The notes under the pieces: model-generated
What the model was told of the DNA's origin: nothing
Databases searched by the model: none
Seen by the model: the letters and a program-made list of their open reading frames with translations, nothing else
Made by a program: the position numbers and the translations under genes
Source of the DNA: Streptomonospora sp. PA3
Lineage (GTDB): Bacteria; Actinomycetota; Actinomycetes; Streptosporangiales; Streptosporangiaceae
DNA: 64,000 nt
NCBI RefSeq assembly: GCF_009728995.1
Contig: NZ_VTZW01000004.1
Span: 62,001 to 126,000 of the forward strand
Reading direction: 5' to 3'
In this document: positions 35,629 through 45,356 of the stretch, one piece after another
Numbering within the stretch: the first letter of the stretch is position 1
Layout: each line of letters begins with the position of its first letter

Positions 35629-36861
35629 ATGCCTTCCGTGCCTCTCGACGGCGAGCCCGTACCCGCCGACGGCGCCCTGCCCGCCGGCGCCGCGGCCGGA
35701 GCGGGCACCCGCCCCTTCGGCGTGTACGTGCACGTGCCCTTCTGCGCCACCCGCTGCGGCTACTGCGACTTCAACACCTACACCGCCGCCGAACTGCGCT
35801 CCCGCGACGGCGGGCACACCGCCACCCGCGAGGGCTACGCCGATCTCGCCGTGGCCGAGATCCGCCTGGCCCGCCGCGTCCTGGGCGCCGCCGAGGTCCC
35901 CGTAAGCACCGTGTTCTTCGGCGGCGGCACCCCCACGCTGCTGCCCCCAGAGGACCTGGGGCGCATCCTCGCCGCCGTCGACGCCGAGTTCGGGCTGGAG
36001 CCCGGAGCCGAGGTCACCACCGAGGCCAACCCCGAGACCGTCGACCCGGCGGTCCTGGCCCGGCTGCGCGAACAGGGCATCACCCGCGTCTCCTTCGGCA
36101 TGCAGAGCGCGGCTGCGCACGTGCTGGCCGTCCTGGAGCGCGCGCACACCCCGGGCCGCGCCCAGCAGTGCGTCCAGTGGGCCCGCGAGGCCGGGTTCAG
36201 CCACGTCAACCTGGACCTGATCTACGGCGCGCCCGGCGAGACCGACGCCGACTGGAAGGAGTCGCTGCAGGCGGCGGTCCAGGCCGGGGTCGACCACATC
36301 TCGGCCTACTCGCTGATCGTCGAGGAGGGCACCCGCCTGGCGGCGCGCGTACGCCGCGGCGAGCTGAGCGAACCGGACGAGGACGTGCTGGCCGACCGCT
36401 ACACCATGGCCGACGACGCCCTCACCGCCGCCGGCCTGCACCCCTACGAGGTCTCCAACTGGGCCCGGGGCACCGCCGCCCGCAGCCGCCACAACCGCCT
36501 CTACTGGACCGGCGGCGACTGGTGGGGGGTGGGACCCGGCGCGCACAGCCACGTCGGCGGCACCCGCTGGTGGAACGTCAAGCATCCGGCCGCCTACGCC
36601 GCCCGCCTGGCCGAGGGGCGCTCGCCCGGCCACGCCCGCGAGGTGCTGGAGGCCGAGGACCGGCGCTTCGAGCGCATCATGCTCGAACTGCGGCTGGCCG
36701 AGGGGTGCCCGCTGGAGCTGCTCGACGCGAGCGGGCGGGCCGCCGCCGCTCGCGCCGTCGCCGACGGGCTGCTGGAGCCCGCAGCCCACGCCGACGGCCG
36801 CGCCGTCCTCACCCGGCGCGGTCGCCTCCTGGCCGACGCGGTCGTGCGCGAGCTCACCTGA
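35629..36861 (+). CDS. hemW: Radical SAM protein HemW
   Basis: 410 aa. The radical SAM cluster is C39/C43/C46 in CATRCGYCDF, preceded by the family YVHVPFC. FFGGGTPTLL, SFGMQS and LIYGAPGETDADW are conserved, as is the HemW C-terminal domain. The fourth Cys seen in true HemN is not present: HemW has CxxxCxYC followed by D-F. HemW binds heme and acts as a heme chaperone; it was earlier named oxygen-independent coproporphyrinogen oxidase. ATG 35629 has GGAGG two bases upstream. It precedes DUF3097 and hrcA, the usual order. Confidence 0.93.
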   Translation: MPSVPLDGEPVPADGALPAGAAAGAGTRPFGVYVHVPFCATRCGYCDFNTYTAAELRSRDGGHTATREGYADLAVAEIRLARRVLGAAEVPVSTVFFGGGTPTLLPPEDLGRILAAVDAEFGLEPGAEVTTEANPETVDPAVLARLREQGITRVSFGMQSAAAHVLAVLERAHTPGRAQQCVQWAREAGFSHVNLDLIYGAPGETDADWKESLQAAVQAGVDHISAYSLIVEEGTRLAARVRRGELSEPDEDVLADRYTMADDALTAAGLHPYEVSNWARGTAARSRHNRLYWTGGDWWGVGPGAHSHVGGTRWWNVKHPAAYAARLAEGRSPGHAREVLEAEDRRFERIMLELRLAEGCPLELLDASGRAAAARAVADGLLEPAAHADGRAVLTRRGRLLADAVVRELT

Positions 36862-36910
36862 GGACGCTTGGGCCGGGCCGCCCGGACTCCCGCGCCGCAG
36901 ACTCCGGCGC

Positions 36911-37477
36911 CTACTTCATCATCGGGAAGGCCAGCCACTTCGGGTACTCGTACCACTCGCCCTTGTTGGCGGCTACACCCGCCATGATCGCGAAGATGAC
37001 ACTGCAGATAAGTACGGCGAAGAGCGTGAAGATGCCGATGATGACGATCATCAGGATGCTCGACACTATGTAGCCGATGGCCATCGTCACCTGGAAGTTG
37101 AACGCCTGGGCCGACTGGTGGCGGATGAAGGGCGACTCGTCCTTCTTGACCAAGTAGAGGATCAGCGGGAGCAGGAACCCGGTGAACAGCCCGCCGATGT
37201 GGGCCGCCATGCCCATGGTCCGGTCGTCCGAGCTGGGCGCGCCATAGCCGCCGGGCTGGCCGTAGCCCTGCTGGTAGGGCACCGGCGCCGGATACTGCGG
37301 CTGGCCGTAGCCGGGCTGGGGCCCCGACTGGGGGCCGTAGCCGGGCTGCGGACCCGACGGGGGGCCGTAGTTGGGGTCGTACCCGGGCGGCGGGTTGTAG
37401 CCGCCGGGGTGGTTCGGGTAGCCGCCGGGCTGCTGGCCGCCGCCGTAGGGCTGGTCGGGCTGGGGCGGGTAGCTCAT
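36911..37477 (-). CDS. DUF4870 membrane protein, short paralogue
   Basis: 188 aa. Residues 1-85 are a Pro/Gly/Tyr/Gln-rich cytoplasmic tail with repeated PGYG or PQPGYG units. The DUF4870 domain follows: MGMAAHIGGLFTGFLLPLILYLVKKDESPFIRHQSAQAFNFQ, then two further membrane helices. Function is unknown. It closely resembles the next gene upstream on the same strand, so they are tandem paralogues. Convergent with hemW. Confidence 0.85.
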   Translation of the reverse strand: MSYPPQPDQPYGGGQQPGGYPNHPGGYNPPPGYDPNYGPPSGPQPGYGPQSGPQPGYGQPQYPAPVPYQQGYGQPGGYGAPSSDDRTMGMAAHIGGLFTGFLLPLILYLVKKDESPFIRHQSAQAFNFQVTMAIGYIVSSILMIVIIGIFTLFAVLICSVIFAIMAGVAANKGEWYEYPKWLAFPMMK

Positions 37478-37679
37478 CTCTCGTGGTCTCCTCTGTGGGG
37501 TCGGCCCCGGCGGGCGCCGGGGCGCTGCGATCGCATCACGTGCGGCGGCGCTGCGGCGGGGATCGGGAATCGGCCGAGCGCCCGGCTGCGGAAAGGCCTC
37601 GCTGATGAGACTCTTTCACGGAGTGCGGGGTTCCCACAGGGCGGAGGCGTTCGAGACGCGCCGGCCTCCGCCCCGAGGG

Positions 37680-38972
37680 TCACTTCACCATGCGGATCGA
37701 CACCGGGTAGCGGTAGCGGATACCCCGGTTGGCGCTGAGCGCGGCCAGCACGCCCAGGACGATCGAGCCGACCCAGATCACCGCGACGAGCACGGAACCG
37801 ATCCAGGAGATCGGCGGCGCGAAGACCCCGAGCCCGATGTAGACCGCCCAGGCGACGAAGTACGGGATGAGCAGGGTGAGCTGGAAGTTGAGCGCCTCGC
37901 CGGCCTGGTGGCGGACGAACGGGGAGTCCTTGCGCTTCACCGAGTAGATGATGAGGGCGGGCAGCCAGCCGAAGCAGGACAGGATGACCCCGGAGAGGTG
38001 GGCGATCATCGCCCAGGTGGCGTCGTCGGCGGCGCCGGGCTGGGGGCCGAAGTCGGGCTGGGGACCGCTGGGCTGCTGCTGGGGGTAGCCCTGCGGGTAA
38101 CCCGGCTGACCGGGCGCCTGCGGGGTGCCCGGGTATCCCGCGGGCTGCTGCTCGTAGCCCTGGGGGATCCCCGGCTGGGGCTGCGGCGGGGCGTACCCGG
38201 GCTGGGGCGCCTGCGGCTGCTGAGGGCCGGCGCCCGGGGGCTGGTACCCGGCCGATGGGGGCTGCTGCCCCGGCTGCTGCTGGTAACCCGGCTGGGGATA
38301 GCCCGGCTGGGCATATCCCGGCTGGGGTTGCTGGTAGGGCTGCCCGCTGCCCGCCTGCGCGTAGCCGGGCTGCTCTGCGCTGAGCCGGCCTCCGGAGGGG
38401 TGGCCGTATCCGGGTTGTTCTCCGCTGGGCTGGGCGTATCCGGGCTGTGCGGGCTGTCCGTAGCCCGGCTGGTCACCGCCGGGAGCGCCGTATCCGGGCT
38501 GGCCGCCGGTGGGGTGGCCGTAACCGGGCTGGCCGCCGCTGGGCTGGGCGTATCCGGGCTGGCCTCCGGTGGGGTGGCCGTATCCGGGTTGTTCTCCGCC
38601 GGGCTGGGCGTAGCCCGGCTGGCCCCCGGAGGGATATCCGTATTCGGGCCGGCCGTATCCCGGCTGCGGGGACTGGCCGTAGCCGGGCTGCTCACGGCCG
38701 GGTTGAGCGTACCCCGGGGGGGCCCACCCCGGCTGGCCGCCGCTGGACTGGTCGTAGCCCGGCTGAGGGGGCTGCCCGTAATCGGGGTGCCCGTAGCCCG
38801 GGTGGACCTCACCGGGCTGCCCGCCTCCCGGCTGCGGATATCCGGGCTGCTGCTCGCCGGTGCCCGCCTGCCCCTGGCCGGGCTGCCCGTCAGAGGGTGC
38901 GCGGCCTGGTGCCGACTGGTCACCGGAGGGCCCCTCCTGGGGCTGTGGTCGGTTGGGCGGGGTCTCGCTCAT
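37680..38972 (-). CDS. DUF4870 membrane protein with long PGYGQ repeat tail
   Basis: 430 aa. About 320 residues are a repetitive Gln/Gly/Pro/Tyr tail (units such as [15 protein letters not shown]). The C-terminal DUF4870 domain reads [45 protein letters not shown] plus two more helices. ATG 38972 (MSETPPNRP) is preferred to the longer frame. Such tyrosine-rich tails can phase-separate or interact with surfaces in other proteins; no function is assigned here. The DNA encoding the tail is itself repetitive and prone to length change. Confidence 0.83.
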   Translation of the reverse strand: MSETPPNRPQPQEGPSGDQSAPGRAPSDGQPGQGQAGTGEQQPGYPQPGGGQPGEVHPGYGHPDYGQPPQPGYDQSSGGQPGWAPPGYAQPGREQPGYGQSPQPGYGRPEYGYPSGGQPGYAQPGGEQPGYGHPTGGQPGYAQPSGGQPGYGHPTGGQPGYGAPGGDQPGYGQPAQPGYAQPSGEQPGYGHPSGGRLSAEQPGYAQAGSGQPYQQPQPGYAQPGYPQPGYQQQPGQQPPSAGYQPPGAGPQQPQAPQPGYAPPQPQPGIPQGYEQQPAGYPGTPQAPGQPGYPQGYPQQQPSGPQPDFGPQPGAADDATWAMIAHLSGVILSCFGWLPALIIYSVKRKDSPFVRHQAGEALNFQLTLLIPYFVAWAVYIGLGVFAPPISWIGSVLVAVIWVGSIVLGVLAALSANRGIRYRYPVSIRMVK

Positions 38973-39071
38973 CTTGTCCCTTGGCTGTGCCGATTGCGTT
39001 GGGCCGATAGTGCCATCCGGTGCCCCGGCAGGCCACCGCGCGCTCGCGGCGCGCGACACTCCCGGACAGGT

Positions 39072-39929
39072 CTAGTCTTGCACTGCCAGGGGCGCGGTGA
39101 CGAAGTCGATGAGCTCTTCGACGCGGCCCAGCAGCTCCGGTTCGAGGTCGGCGTAGGTGCGCACCGACCCCAGGATGCGCCGCCAGGCCTCACCGGGCTC
39201 CTCGCCGCTTCCCAGCGCCCGCAGGACCCCCTCCTTCCACGGGACCCCGCGCGGCACATCGGGCCACGCGGAGAAACCCAGCACCGACGGCTTCACCGCC
39301 TGCCAGATGTCGACGAAGGGATGTCCGGTCACCAGCACGTGCGGGGAGGAGACCTCCTCGGCGATCCGGCTCTCCTTGGAGCCCGGCACGAGGTGGTCCA
39401 CCAGGACGCCCAGCCGGCGCCCCGGGCCCGGAGCGAAGTCCGCGACGATCGCGGGCAGGCGGTCCACGCCTTCCAGATACTCCACGACCACGCCCTCGAT
39501 GCGCAGATCGTGGCCCCAGATCTTCTCGACCAGTTCGGCGTCGTGCACGCCCTCCACGTAGATGCGGCTCTCCCGCGCCACCCGCGAGCGCGCGCCCCGC
39601 ACGGCGATCGAACCGGAGGCGCTGCGGGCGGGTCCGGTCCCCGCCGCCTGCTCCGGGGCGGGCCGCACCGCGGTCACGGGGCGGCCGTCGAGCAGGAACG
39701 CCGCGGGTTCCAGGTCGAAGACGCGGTGGCGGCCCCGGCGGTCCTCCAGCGTCACCGTCCGCTTGTCCCAGCCGACGACCGCGCCGCAGAACCCTTCGTC
39801 GGCCGACTCCAGCACGAGCCCGTGCTCCAGCGCGACCTCGGCGACGGCGCCCTTGCGCGGCCGGCGCCAGTCCCCGGCCAGCACGTCCTCGCCGTACCGC
39901 TTGCCCGAGCTTCCCGAGTTGGTGTGCAC
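39072..39929 (-). CDS. DUF3097 family protein
   Basis: 285 aa, an actinobacterial family of unknown function commonly found next to hemW and hrcA. Recognisable parts are the start YGEDVLAGDWRRPRKG, a TOPRIM-like RIYVEGVHDAELVEKIWG, LGVLVDHLVPGSKESRIAE and SPHVLVTGHPFVDIWQAV. The EGVHDAE and DHLV segments look like the acidic metal-binding motifs of TOPRIM domains, which suggests nucleic-acid chemistry, but that is inference. The GTG start lacks a clear ribosome binding site. It diverges from hrcA. Confidence 0.8.
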   Translation of the reverse strand: MHTNSGSSGKRYGEDVLAGDWRRPRKGAVAEVALEHGLVLESADEGFCGAVVGWDKRTVTLEDRRGRHRVFDLEPAAFLLDGRPVTAVRPAPEQAAGTGPARSASGSIAVRGARSRVARESRIYVEGVHDAELVEKIWGHDLRIEGVVVEYLEGVDRLPAIVADFAPGPGRRLGVLVDHLVPGSKESRIAEEVSSPHVLVTGHPFVDIWQAVKPSVLGFSAWPDVPRGVPWKEGVLRALGSGEEPGEAWRRILGSVRTYADLEPELLGRVEELIDFVTAPLAVQD

Positions 39930-40037
39930 GGGCGGGGATTGTAGCGGCGCACGCCTCCGAATGCCGGGTGCCGCGTGGCCGCCGGCGCGGAACCCGGCCG
40001 CCCCGCTCTCCGCCTGTCCTTGCGCGACGGCATAGAA

Positions 40038-40064
40038 TTAGCACTTAGGACCATGGAGTGCCAG
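40038..40064 (+). promoter_or_regulatory. CIRCE-type HrcA operator
   Basis: TTAGCACTT (40038-40046), a 9-base spacer, then GAGTGCCAG (40056-40064). The canonical CIRCE is TTAGCACTC-N9-GAGTGCTAA. The left arm has one change and the right arm two, with the spacer exact. It ends 11 bases before the hrcA start, so HrcA would repress its own hrcA-dnaJ transcript. It overlaps the ribosome binding site region. Confidence 0.82.
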
Positions 40065-40075
40065 GAGGTGAGCAC

Positions 40076-41089
40076 GTGCTCGACGACCGGAAGCTTGCGG
40101 TTCTGCGTGCGATCGTCGAGGATTACGTGTCCACGAACGAGCCCGTGGGATCCAAGGCGCTCGCCGACCGCCACACCCTGGGCGTATCTCCCGCCACCAT
40201 CCGCAACGACATGGTTGCGCTGGAGGAGGAGGGCTACATCGCCCAGCCGCACACCAGTGCGGGGCGGGTCCCCACCGACAAGGGCTACCGGCTGTTCGTG
40301 GACCGGTTGTCCACGGTCAAACCGCTCTCCAGCGCCGAGCGCCGCGCGATCGAGACCTTCCTCGGCGGCGCGGTCGACCTCGACGAGATCGTGGGTCGGA
40401 CGGTGCGGCTGCTCGCCCAGCTCACCCGCCAGGTCGCGGTGGTCCAGTACCCGTCGCTCACCCGCTCCTCGGTGCAGCACGTGGAACTGGTCCCGCTGGG
40501 CCAGCAGCGCGTGATGATGGTGCTGATCACCGACACCGGCCGCGTCGAGCAGCGGGTCATCGACGGCTTGGAGGACGTCAGCGAGGAGGCGGTCGACCGC
40601 CTCCGCCAGATGCTCAACCGGGCGCTGGTGGGCAAGTGGCTCACCAACGTGCCCAACGCCGTGGAGGACCTGCCCGCCCAGTTGCCGCCCGACGACCGCG
40701 CCCTGGCGGCGGCCGTGCTGTCGGTGCTGCTGGAGAGCCTCGTCGAGCGCCACGACGAGAAGATCGTCCTCGGTGGTACGGCGAATCTCGCCGCTATGGA
40801 TTTCTCGGCTAGCCTGCGGGAGGTACTGGAGGCGTTGGAAGAAAACGTCGTCCTGCTCCGTTTGCTGGGAGAGATGGGCGACCGTTCCATGCTGACGGTG
40901 CGCATCGGCGCCGAGAACTCTCACGAGGGTCTGCGATCCACCTCGATCGTCTCGGCCGGTTACGGAATCGGCGACCAGCCTCTGGCCAAGATCGGTGTTG
41001 TGGGTCCTACCCGGATGGACTACCCAGGAACGATGGGAGCGGTACGCGCTGTGGCTCGGTACCTCGGACAGATACTTGCGGGGCAGTAA
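40076..41089 (+). CDS. hrcA: Heat-inducible transcription repressor HrcA
   Basis: 337 aa. N-terminal winged helix: [21 protein letters not shown] and [21 protein letters not shown], followed by [20 protein letters not shown]. The GAF-like middle and the C-terminus ([19 protein letters not shown]) are as in the family. GTG 40076 has a near-perfect AGGAGGTG upstream and is chosen over GTG 40058, which overlaps the operator. It abuts dnaJ, whose start follows its stop with no gap. Confidence 0.95.
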   Translation: MLDDRKLAVLRAIVEDYVSTNEPVGSKALADRHTLGVSPATIRNDMVALEEEGYIAQPHTSAGRVPTDKGYRLFVDRLSTVKPLSSAERRAIETFLGGAVDLDEIVGRTVRLLAQLTRQVAVVQYPSLTRSSVQHVELVPLGQQRVMMVLITDTGRVEQRVIDGLEDVSEEAVDRLRQMLNRALVGKWLTNVPNAVEDLPAQLPPDDRALAAAVLSVLLESLVERHDEKIVLGGTANLAAMDFSASLREVLEALEENVVLLRLLGEMGDRSMLTVRIGAENSHEGLRSTSIVSAGYGIGDQPLAKIGVVGPTRMDYPGTMGAVRAVARYLGQILAGQ

Positions 41090-42241
41090 GTGGCGAGAGA
41101 CTACTACGAGATCCTCGGGGTGCGGCGCGACGCATCCAAGGACGAGATCAAGAAGGCGTATCGGCGGCTCGCCCGCGAACTCCACCCGGACGTCAACCCG
41201 GATCCGGCCACCCAGGATCGCTTCAAGGAAGTGACCCAGGCCTACGAGGTCCTCTCCGACGACAGCAAGCGCCGGATGTTCGACATGGGCGCCGACCCCT
41301 TCGCACCCTCCGGCGGAGGCGGCGGCGCGGGAGCCGGCGGCTTCGGCGCGGCCGGGTTCCCCTTCGACGACATCATGAACGCGTTCTTCGGCGGCGGCCA
41401 GCCCGGCGCCGGGCGCAGCGCCCGCGACCGGGTGCGGCGCGGCCGCAGCATCAAGGTGCGCATCGAGCTGGACCTGGCCGAGACCGCGTTCGGCGTCACC
41501 AAGGACGTCACCTTTCCCACGGCGGTGCTGTGCAACACCTGCCAGGGCGAGGGCACGGCCAAGGGCACCCACCGCCAGACCTGCGACATGTGCCAGGGCC
41601 GCGGCGAGGTCTCGCAGGTCGCGCGCTCCTTCCTCGGCCAGGTCATGACCACGCGGCCGTGCCCGCAGTGCTCCGGCCAGGGGACGATCATCACCGACCC
41701 CTGCGCCGACTGCGCCGGCGAGGGCCGCGTGCGCGAGAAGGTCACCCGCAAGGTGCAGATCCCCGCGGGCGTCGAGGACGGCACCCAGATCCAGCTCGCC
41801 GGCGAGGGCGAGGTCGGCCCCAACGGCGGTCCGCGCGGCGACATCTTCCTGGAGATCGTGCAGCGTCCCCACCCCACGTTCGAGCGGCGCGGCGACGACC
41901 TGCACTGCACGATCACGGTTCCCATGACCGCCGCGGCGCTGGGCGCCTCGTTCACCTTCGACACCCTCGACGGCACCGAGGAGATCGACCTGCGGCCGGG
42001 CACCAGCTCCGGCCACGTCATCACCCTGCCGGGGCACGGCACCCGCCACCTCGACGGTGCCGGGCGCGGCGACCTGATGATCCAGGTCGACGTCGAGACC
42101 CCCGCGAAGCTGGACGAGGAGCAGGAGGCGCTGCTGCGCAAGTTCGCCGAGCTGCGCGGCGAGGACCAGCCTCCGGGCAAGTTCAGCCCGGGGCACGGCG
42201 GCCTGTTCTCGCGGCTGCGCGACGCCTTCGGCGCGCGCTGA
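41090..42241 (+). CDS. dnaJ: Chaperone DnaJ (second actinobacterial type, hrcA-linked)
   Basis: 383 aa. The J domain has HPD at 32-34. A short Gly/Phe region follows, then the zinc finger with four CxxCxGxG repeats: [24 protein letters not shown] and CADCAGEG. The C-terminal substrate-binding domains complete it. It works with DnaK and GrpE. Actinobacteria usually have one dnaJ with dnaK and a second next to hrcA; this is the latter. The GTG start directly follows the hrcA TAA, so translation is probably coupled. Confidence 0.95.
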   Translation: MARDYYEILGVRRDASKDEIKKAYRRLARELHPDVNPDPATQDRFKEVTQAYEVLSDDSKRRMFDMGADPFAPSGGGGGAGAGGFGAAGFPFDDIMNAFFGGGQPGAGRSARDRVRRGRSIKVRIELDLAETAFGVTKDVTFPTAVLCNTCQGEGTAKGTHRQTCDMCQGRGEVSQVARSFLGQVMTTRPCPQCSGQGTIITDPCADCAGEGRVREKVTRKVQIPAGVEDGTQIQLAGEGEVGPNGGPRGDIFLEIVQRPHPTFERRGDDLHCTITVPMTAAALGASFTFDTLDGTEEIDLRPGTSSGHVITLPGHGTRHLDGAGRGDLMIQVDVETPAKLDEEQEALLRKFAELRGEDQPPGKFSPGHGGLFSRLRDAFGAR

Positions 42242-42363
42242 GCCGCCGCCCACCATCGACATCGCCGCGACCGGCTGATCGGCGCGGGCGGGGCCGGTGC
42301 CGCGCACGTCGCGGCGCCGGCCCGTGCCTGTGTCGGGCCGCGGACCGTGGAAGCGGGTGACAT

Positions 42364-43140
42364 GTGACACCACTGGTCTTCCTCAGTGAACCGGGCGAAC
42401 TCGACGCCGACACCGTCGTGCTGTCCGGCCCCGAGGGCAGGCACGCCGCGGCGGTGCGGCGGATCGCCGCGGGCGAGACCGTCCACCTGGTCGACGGAGC
42501 CGGGACCCGGGCGCGCTGCCGCGTGCTTGAGGTCGGCAAGGACCGCGTCGTCTGCGCGGTGGAGGAGCGCGGAGTCGAGCCGGCGCCGCACCCGCACCTG
42601 ACCGTGGTGCAGGCGCTGCCCAAGGGCGACCGCGGCGAGCTGGCGGTGGAGGTCATGACCGAGGCGGGCGTGGACCGCATCGTGCCCTGGGCGGCCGAGC
42701 GGTGCATCACCCGCTGGAAGCCCGAGCGCGCCCCCAAGGCGCTGGCCAAATGGCGCTCGACAGCGCGGGAGGCCGCCAAGCAGTCGCGGCGCAGCCGGGT
42801 GCCCGAGGTGGCCGAGCTGGCCGGAACCGGCGAGGTCTGCGCGCACGTGGCGGCCGCCGGTGCGGGGATCGTGCTGCACGAGGACGCCGGCTCCCGGCTG
42901 TCGTCGGTGCCGCTGCCCGCGCCGGTACTGGAGGCCGCGGCGCAGGGGGACGCCGGGCGGCCCGACGCCGGGGGGATCGTCGTCGTGGTCGGCCCGGAAG
43001 GCGGGTTCTCCGACAGCGAACTGCGCGCCCTGGACGCCGCGGGCGCGGTCCGCGCGCTGCTGGGCCCCACGGTGCTGCGCACCTCAACGGCCGGAGTGGC
43101 CGCCCTGGCGGTACTGCAGGCGCGCTGCGGCCGGTGGTGA
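42364..43140 (+). CDS. rsmE: 16S rRNA (uracil-1498-N3)-methyltransferase RsmE
   Basis: 258 aa of the SPOUT class. The N-terminal PUA-like domain (GPEGRHAAAVRRIAAGE) precedes the knotted SAM-binding domain: VVQALPKGDRGE, KQSRRSRVPEV, VVVGPEGGFSDSEL and LLGPTVLRTSTA. It methylates U1498 of 16S rRNA. The start is GTG 42364. It is third in the hrcA-dnaJ-rsmE series, 122 bases after dnaJ, the usual order in this lineage. Confidence 0.94.
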   Translation: MTPLVFLSEPGELDADTVVLSGPEGRHAAAVRRIAAGETVHLVDGAGTRARCRVLEVGKDRVVCAVEERGVEPAPHPHLTVVQALPKGDRGELAVEVMTEAGVDRIVPWAAERCITRWKPERAPKALAKWRSTAREAAKQSRRSRVPEVAELAGTGEVCAHVAAAGAGIVLHEDAGSRLSSVPLPAPVLEAAAQGDAGRPDAGGIVVVVGPEGGFSDSELRALDAAGAVRALLGPTVLRTSTAGVAALAVLQARCGRW

Positions 43141-43143
43141 GGC

Positions 43144-43170
43144 CGCGCGCGGGCCGGCGGCCCGCGCGCG
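43144..43170. terminator. Bidirectional terminator after rsmE
   Basis: Perfect 12-bp arms CGCGCGCGGGCC (43144-43155) and GGCCCGCGCGCG (43159-43170) around GGC. It lies between convergent rsmE and the membrane protein gene. Confidence 0.75.
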
Positions 43171-43201
43171 TGCTTGGGCCGCGTGCGGGCCGCCGCCCTG
43201 C

Positions 43202-43948
43202 CTAGTTGGTCTCGGTAACGGTGTCGCCGGTGTCGGCACCCGCGCCGGCGGAGGTGTCGGGCGCCGTGGTGGGGGTGTCCCCGCCGTCGCCGCCGGTGTC
43301 GCCGCCGCCGGCGGGCGGCGGAGTGGAGTCGCCGGTGGATCCGTCACCCGGATCCTGCGGTGGCGGCTCCTCGCTGGGCTCGACCGGGTCGCCGCTGGAG
43401 GCGCACTCGTCGCCGGAGGTCTGGCCGTCCCCGGTGCCGCCGGTGCCGGCCGTGGCGCTGGGCTGGGGATCGGGCGCGGGCGAGGACCCGGTGGCGCAGT
43501 GCTCGGTCGTGCCGAAGGGCACCGCGCTGCTGTCGGGCTCATCGGGGGCGGCGGGGCCGGATGTGGGATCGGCGCCGCCGCTGGGGCGCTCGGCGGGATC
43601 GGGCCGGGGCGGGACGCGGCCGGGTTCGGTTTCGGCTCCCTCGGAGCCGCCGCCGTCCTCGGGCGGAGTCTGCGTGTCCTCGGTCGGCGTGGTCAGCGAC
43701 TGCGGCAGGATCTGGTCGCGTACCTGCGGAGTGCCCAGCAGGACGGAGCAGGCGATCAACGCGGCGGCTCCCACTGCCAGGGAGGGGCGCAGCCACGAGG
43801 CGTTGACCAGGGCCGTCAGCCAACTGGTGCGCTGGGTGCGGGCCCGGATGGCGTTGAGCGCCTCCGGGGAGGGATCGACGGAGTCCGCCTCGGCGCGCAG
43901 GATGGCGCGGAGGCGCTCTTCGATCGGGTCCTCGGGTGGTTCGGTCAT
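43202..43948 (-). CDS. Single-pass membrane protein with acidic low-complexity tail, partner of the sigma factor
   Basis: 248 aa. A short cytoplasmic N-terminus (about 55 residues: EERLRAILRAEADSVDPSPEALNAIRAR) precedes one transmembrane helix (LAVGAAALIACSVLLG). The rest is an extracytoplasmic Pro/Glu/Asp/Gly/Thr-rich tail. The gene overlaps the sigma factor stop by ATGA, so the two are translationally coupled. The position suggests an anti-sigma-like or regulatory role, but the HxxxCxxC motif of zinc anti-sigma factors is absent, so this remains a guess. Confidence 0.7.
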   Translation of the reverse strand: MTEPPEDPIEERLRAILRAEADSVDPSPEALNAIRARTQRTSWLTALVNASWLRPSLAVGAAALIACSVLLGTPQVRDQILPQSLTTPTEDTQTPPEDGGGSEGAETEPGRVPPRPDPAERPSGGADPTSGPAAPDEPDSSAVPFGTTEHCATGSSPAPDPQPSATAGTGGTGDGQTSGDECASSGDPVEPSEEPPPQDPGDGSTGDSTPPPAGGGDTGGDGGDTPTTAPDTSAGAGADTGDTVTETN

Positions 43949-44532
43949 GTCGTCTGCTCCAGAACCGAGCGGAGCGCGGCTATCCCCCGTGCGGTGTGGC
44001 TTTTGACGGCGCCGCGGCTGATGCCCATCGCGTCTGCGATCTGCGCCTCCGATAGATCACCGTAATACCGGAGCACGATCGCCTCACGCTGGCGGGTGGG
44101 GAGCTCGCGCAGGGCCTCGATGACGGCCGCTCGCTCGAGTTCGCCCATGGCTCCCTGCTCGGCGCTGGGAGCGTCGGGCAGGGCCTTGGGCGCGTGCTTT
44201 TCGACCACGGCCCGGTGCCGCAGTACGGAACGGGCCCGGTTGACGACCGACTGGCGCAGGTAGGACAGGGCCTTGTTCGGATCGCGCAGCCGCCGCCAGG
44301 CGCCGTGCATGGCGACGAAGGCGTCCTGCACCACTTCCTCGGCGGTGGCGGAGTCGCGAACGAGCAGGGTGGCCAGCCGCACCAGCGGTCGGTACTGCGT
44401 GGTGTAGAGCTGGGTGACGGCTTGATCGGCGTCCCAGTCGATGTCCACCGGTGGCGCTGAGGCTCCTGCGACCATCGTTTCAGTCACGTCGGTTTGACGC
44501 GCGCCCTTGTCGTCCGGTTTACGAAAGGGCAT
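43945..44532 (-). CDS. SigE-family ECF RNA polymerase sigma factor
   Basis: 195 aa. Region 2 is YRPLVRLATLLVRDSATAEEVVQDAFVAMHG; region 4 is ALRELPTRQREAIVLRYYGDLSEAQIADAMGISRGAVKSHTARG. This matches the SigE group of extracytoplasmic-function sigma factors common in actinomycetes. It is co-translated with the membrane protein downstream. ATG 44532 (MPFRKPD) is chosen; the frame is open further upstream with no family resemblance. Confidence 0.88.
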   Translation of the reverse strand: MPFRKPDDKGARQTDVTETMVAGASAPPVDIDWDADQAVTQLYTTQYRPLVRLATLLVRDSATAEEVVQDAFVAMHGAWRRLRDPNKALSYLRQSVVNRARSVLRHRAVVEKHAPKALPDAPSAEQGAMGELERAAVIEALRELPTRQREAIVLRYYGDLSEAQIADAMGISRGAVKSHTARGIAALRSVLEQTT

Positions 44533-44999
44533 ACCTGTACTTCTCGTTCCGCCTCGTCGTCGCCGGGATGGTGCGGCCCCCGGCTGTCCCGCTGCCTGCG
44601 CTGCCCGCGATGGGGGGCCGACAGTACAGGGCGGCGGGACGCCCGTCCCGCCTGGGGTAAGGATAGCCCCCGGCGCGGCGGGGAACGCGCCGCGGCGGTA
44701 CTGCGGGCGGCGGCGCGAGGGGGTGGGGAGACCGCACGGAATCACCGCTTGCTGAGGGGACGACGGTACGAGGCACACCGATGAAGAGGGGCACGACGCA
44801 ACCGTAGAAGATTGCGGGGACGCTCGGCAGCCGGATGGCCGCAGTCGCGGCGGAATCTCCCCGCCCGCCCGCTCCGCCCCGCGCGCACCACGGGCATCAT
44901 GCGTCCGCACCTCGGGCATCATGGAGGGGCGCCCGTGCGGACCGGCGAACCCGCCGCCGCAGCGACCGCGTTCGACAACGGAGACGGAGGGGCCCAACG
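44533..44999. other. Gene-free stretch between the sigma factor and the HIT gene
   Basis: 467 bases with no supported gene. A hairpin GGCGGGAC-GCCC-GTCCCGCC lies at 44633-44652, followed by TAAGGATA. It must hold the divergent promoters of the sigma factor and HIT genes, but no convincing hexamer pair is seen. Confidence 0.6.
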
Positions 45000-45356
45000 G
45001 TGACCACAGCCGAGTCCGACTGCCTGTTCTGCAAGATCGCCGCCGGCCAGGTGCCCGCTGAGATCGTCCGCGACGGCGAGCGCGTGCTGGCCTTCCGCGA
45101 CATCAACCCGCAGGCGCCCACTCACATCCTGGTCATCCCGCGCGAGCACCACCCCGACGTCGCATCGGCCGCCCGGGCCGAGACCGGCCTGGTGGACGAG
45201 ATCGTCGCCGAGGCGCACGCCCTCGCCGAGGAGGAGGGCATCGCGGGCACCGGCTACCGCCTCGTCTTCAACACCGGCTCCGGCGCCGGTCAGACGGTCT
45301 TCCACCTGCACTGCCACCTGCTGGGCGGCCGCGGCATGGAGTGGCCTCCCGGATGA
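45000..45356 (+). CDS. HIT family protein (HINT-like nucleotide hydrolase)
   Basis: 118 aa. The histidine triad is H102/H104/H106 in HLHCHLLGG; the N-terminal DCLFCKIAAGQVPAEIV is typical of HINT proteins. It hydrolyses nucleoside phosphoramidates in the family. GTG 45000 has GGAGG nine bases upstream. The HIT gene upstream of phoH is the normal actinobacterial arrangement. Confidence 0.92.
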   Translation: MTTAESDCLFCKIAAGQVPAEIVRDGERVLAFRDINPQAPTHILVIPREHHPDVASAARAETGLVDEIVAEAHALAEEEGIAGTGYRLVFNTGSGAGQTVFHLHCHLLGGRGMEWPPG

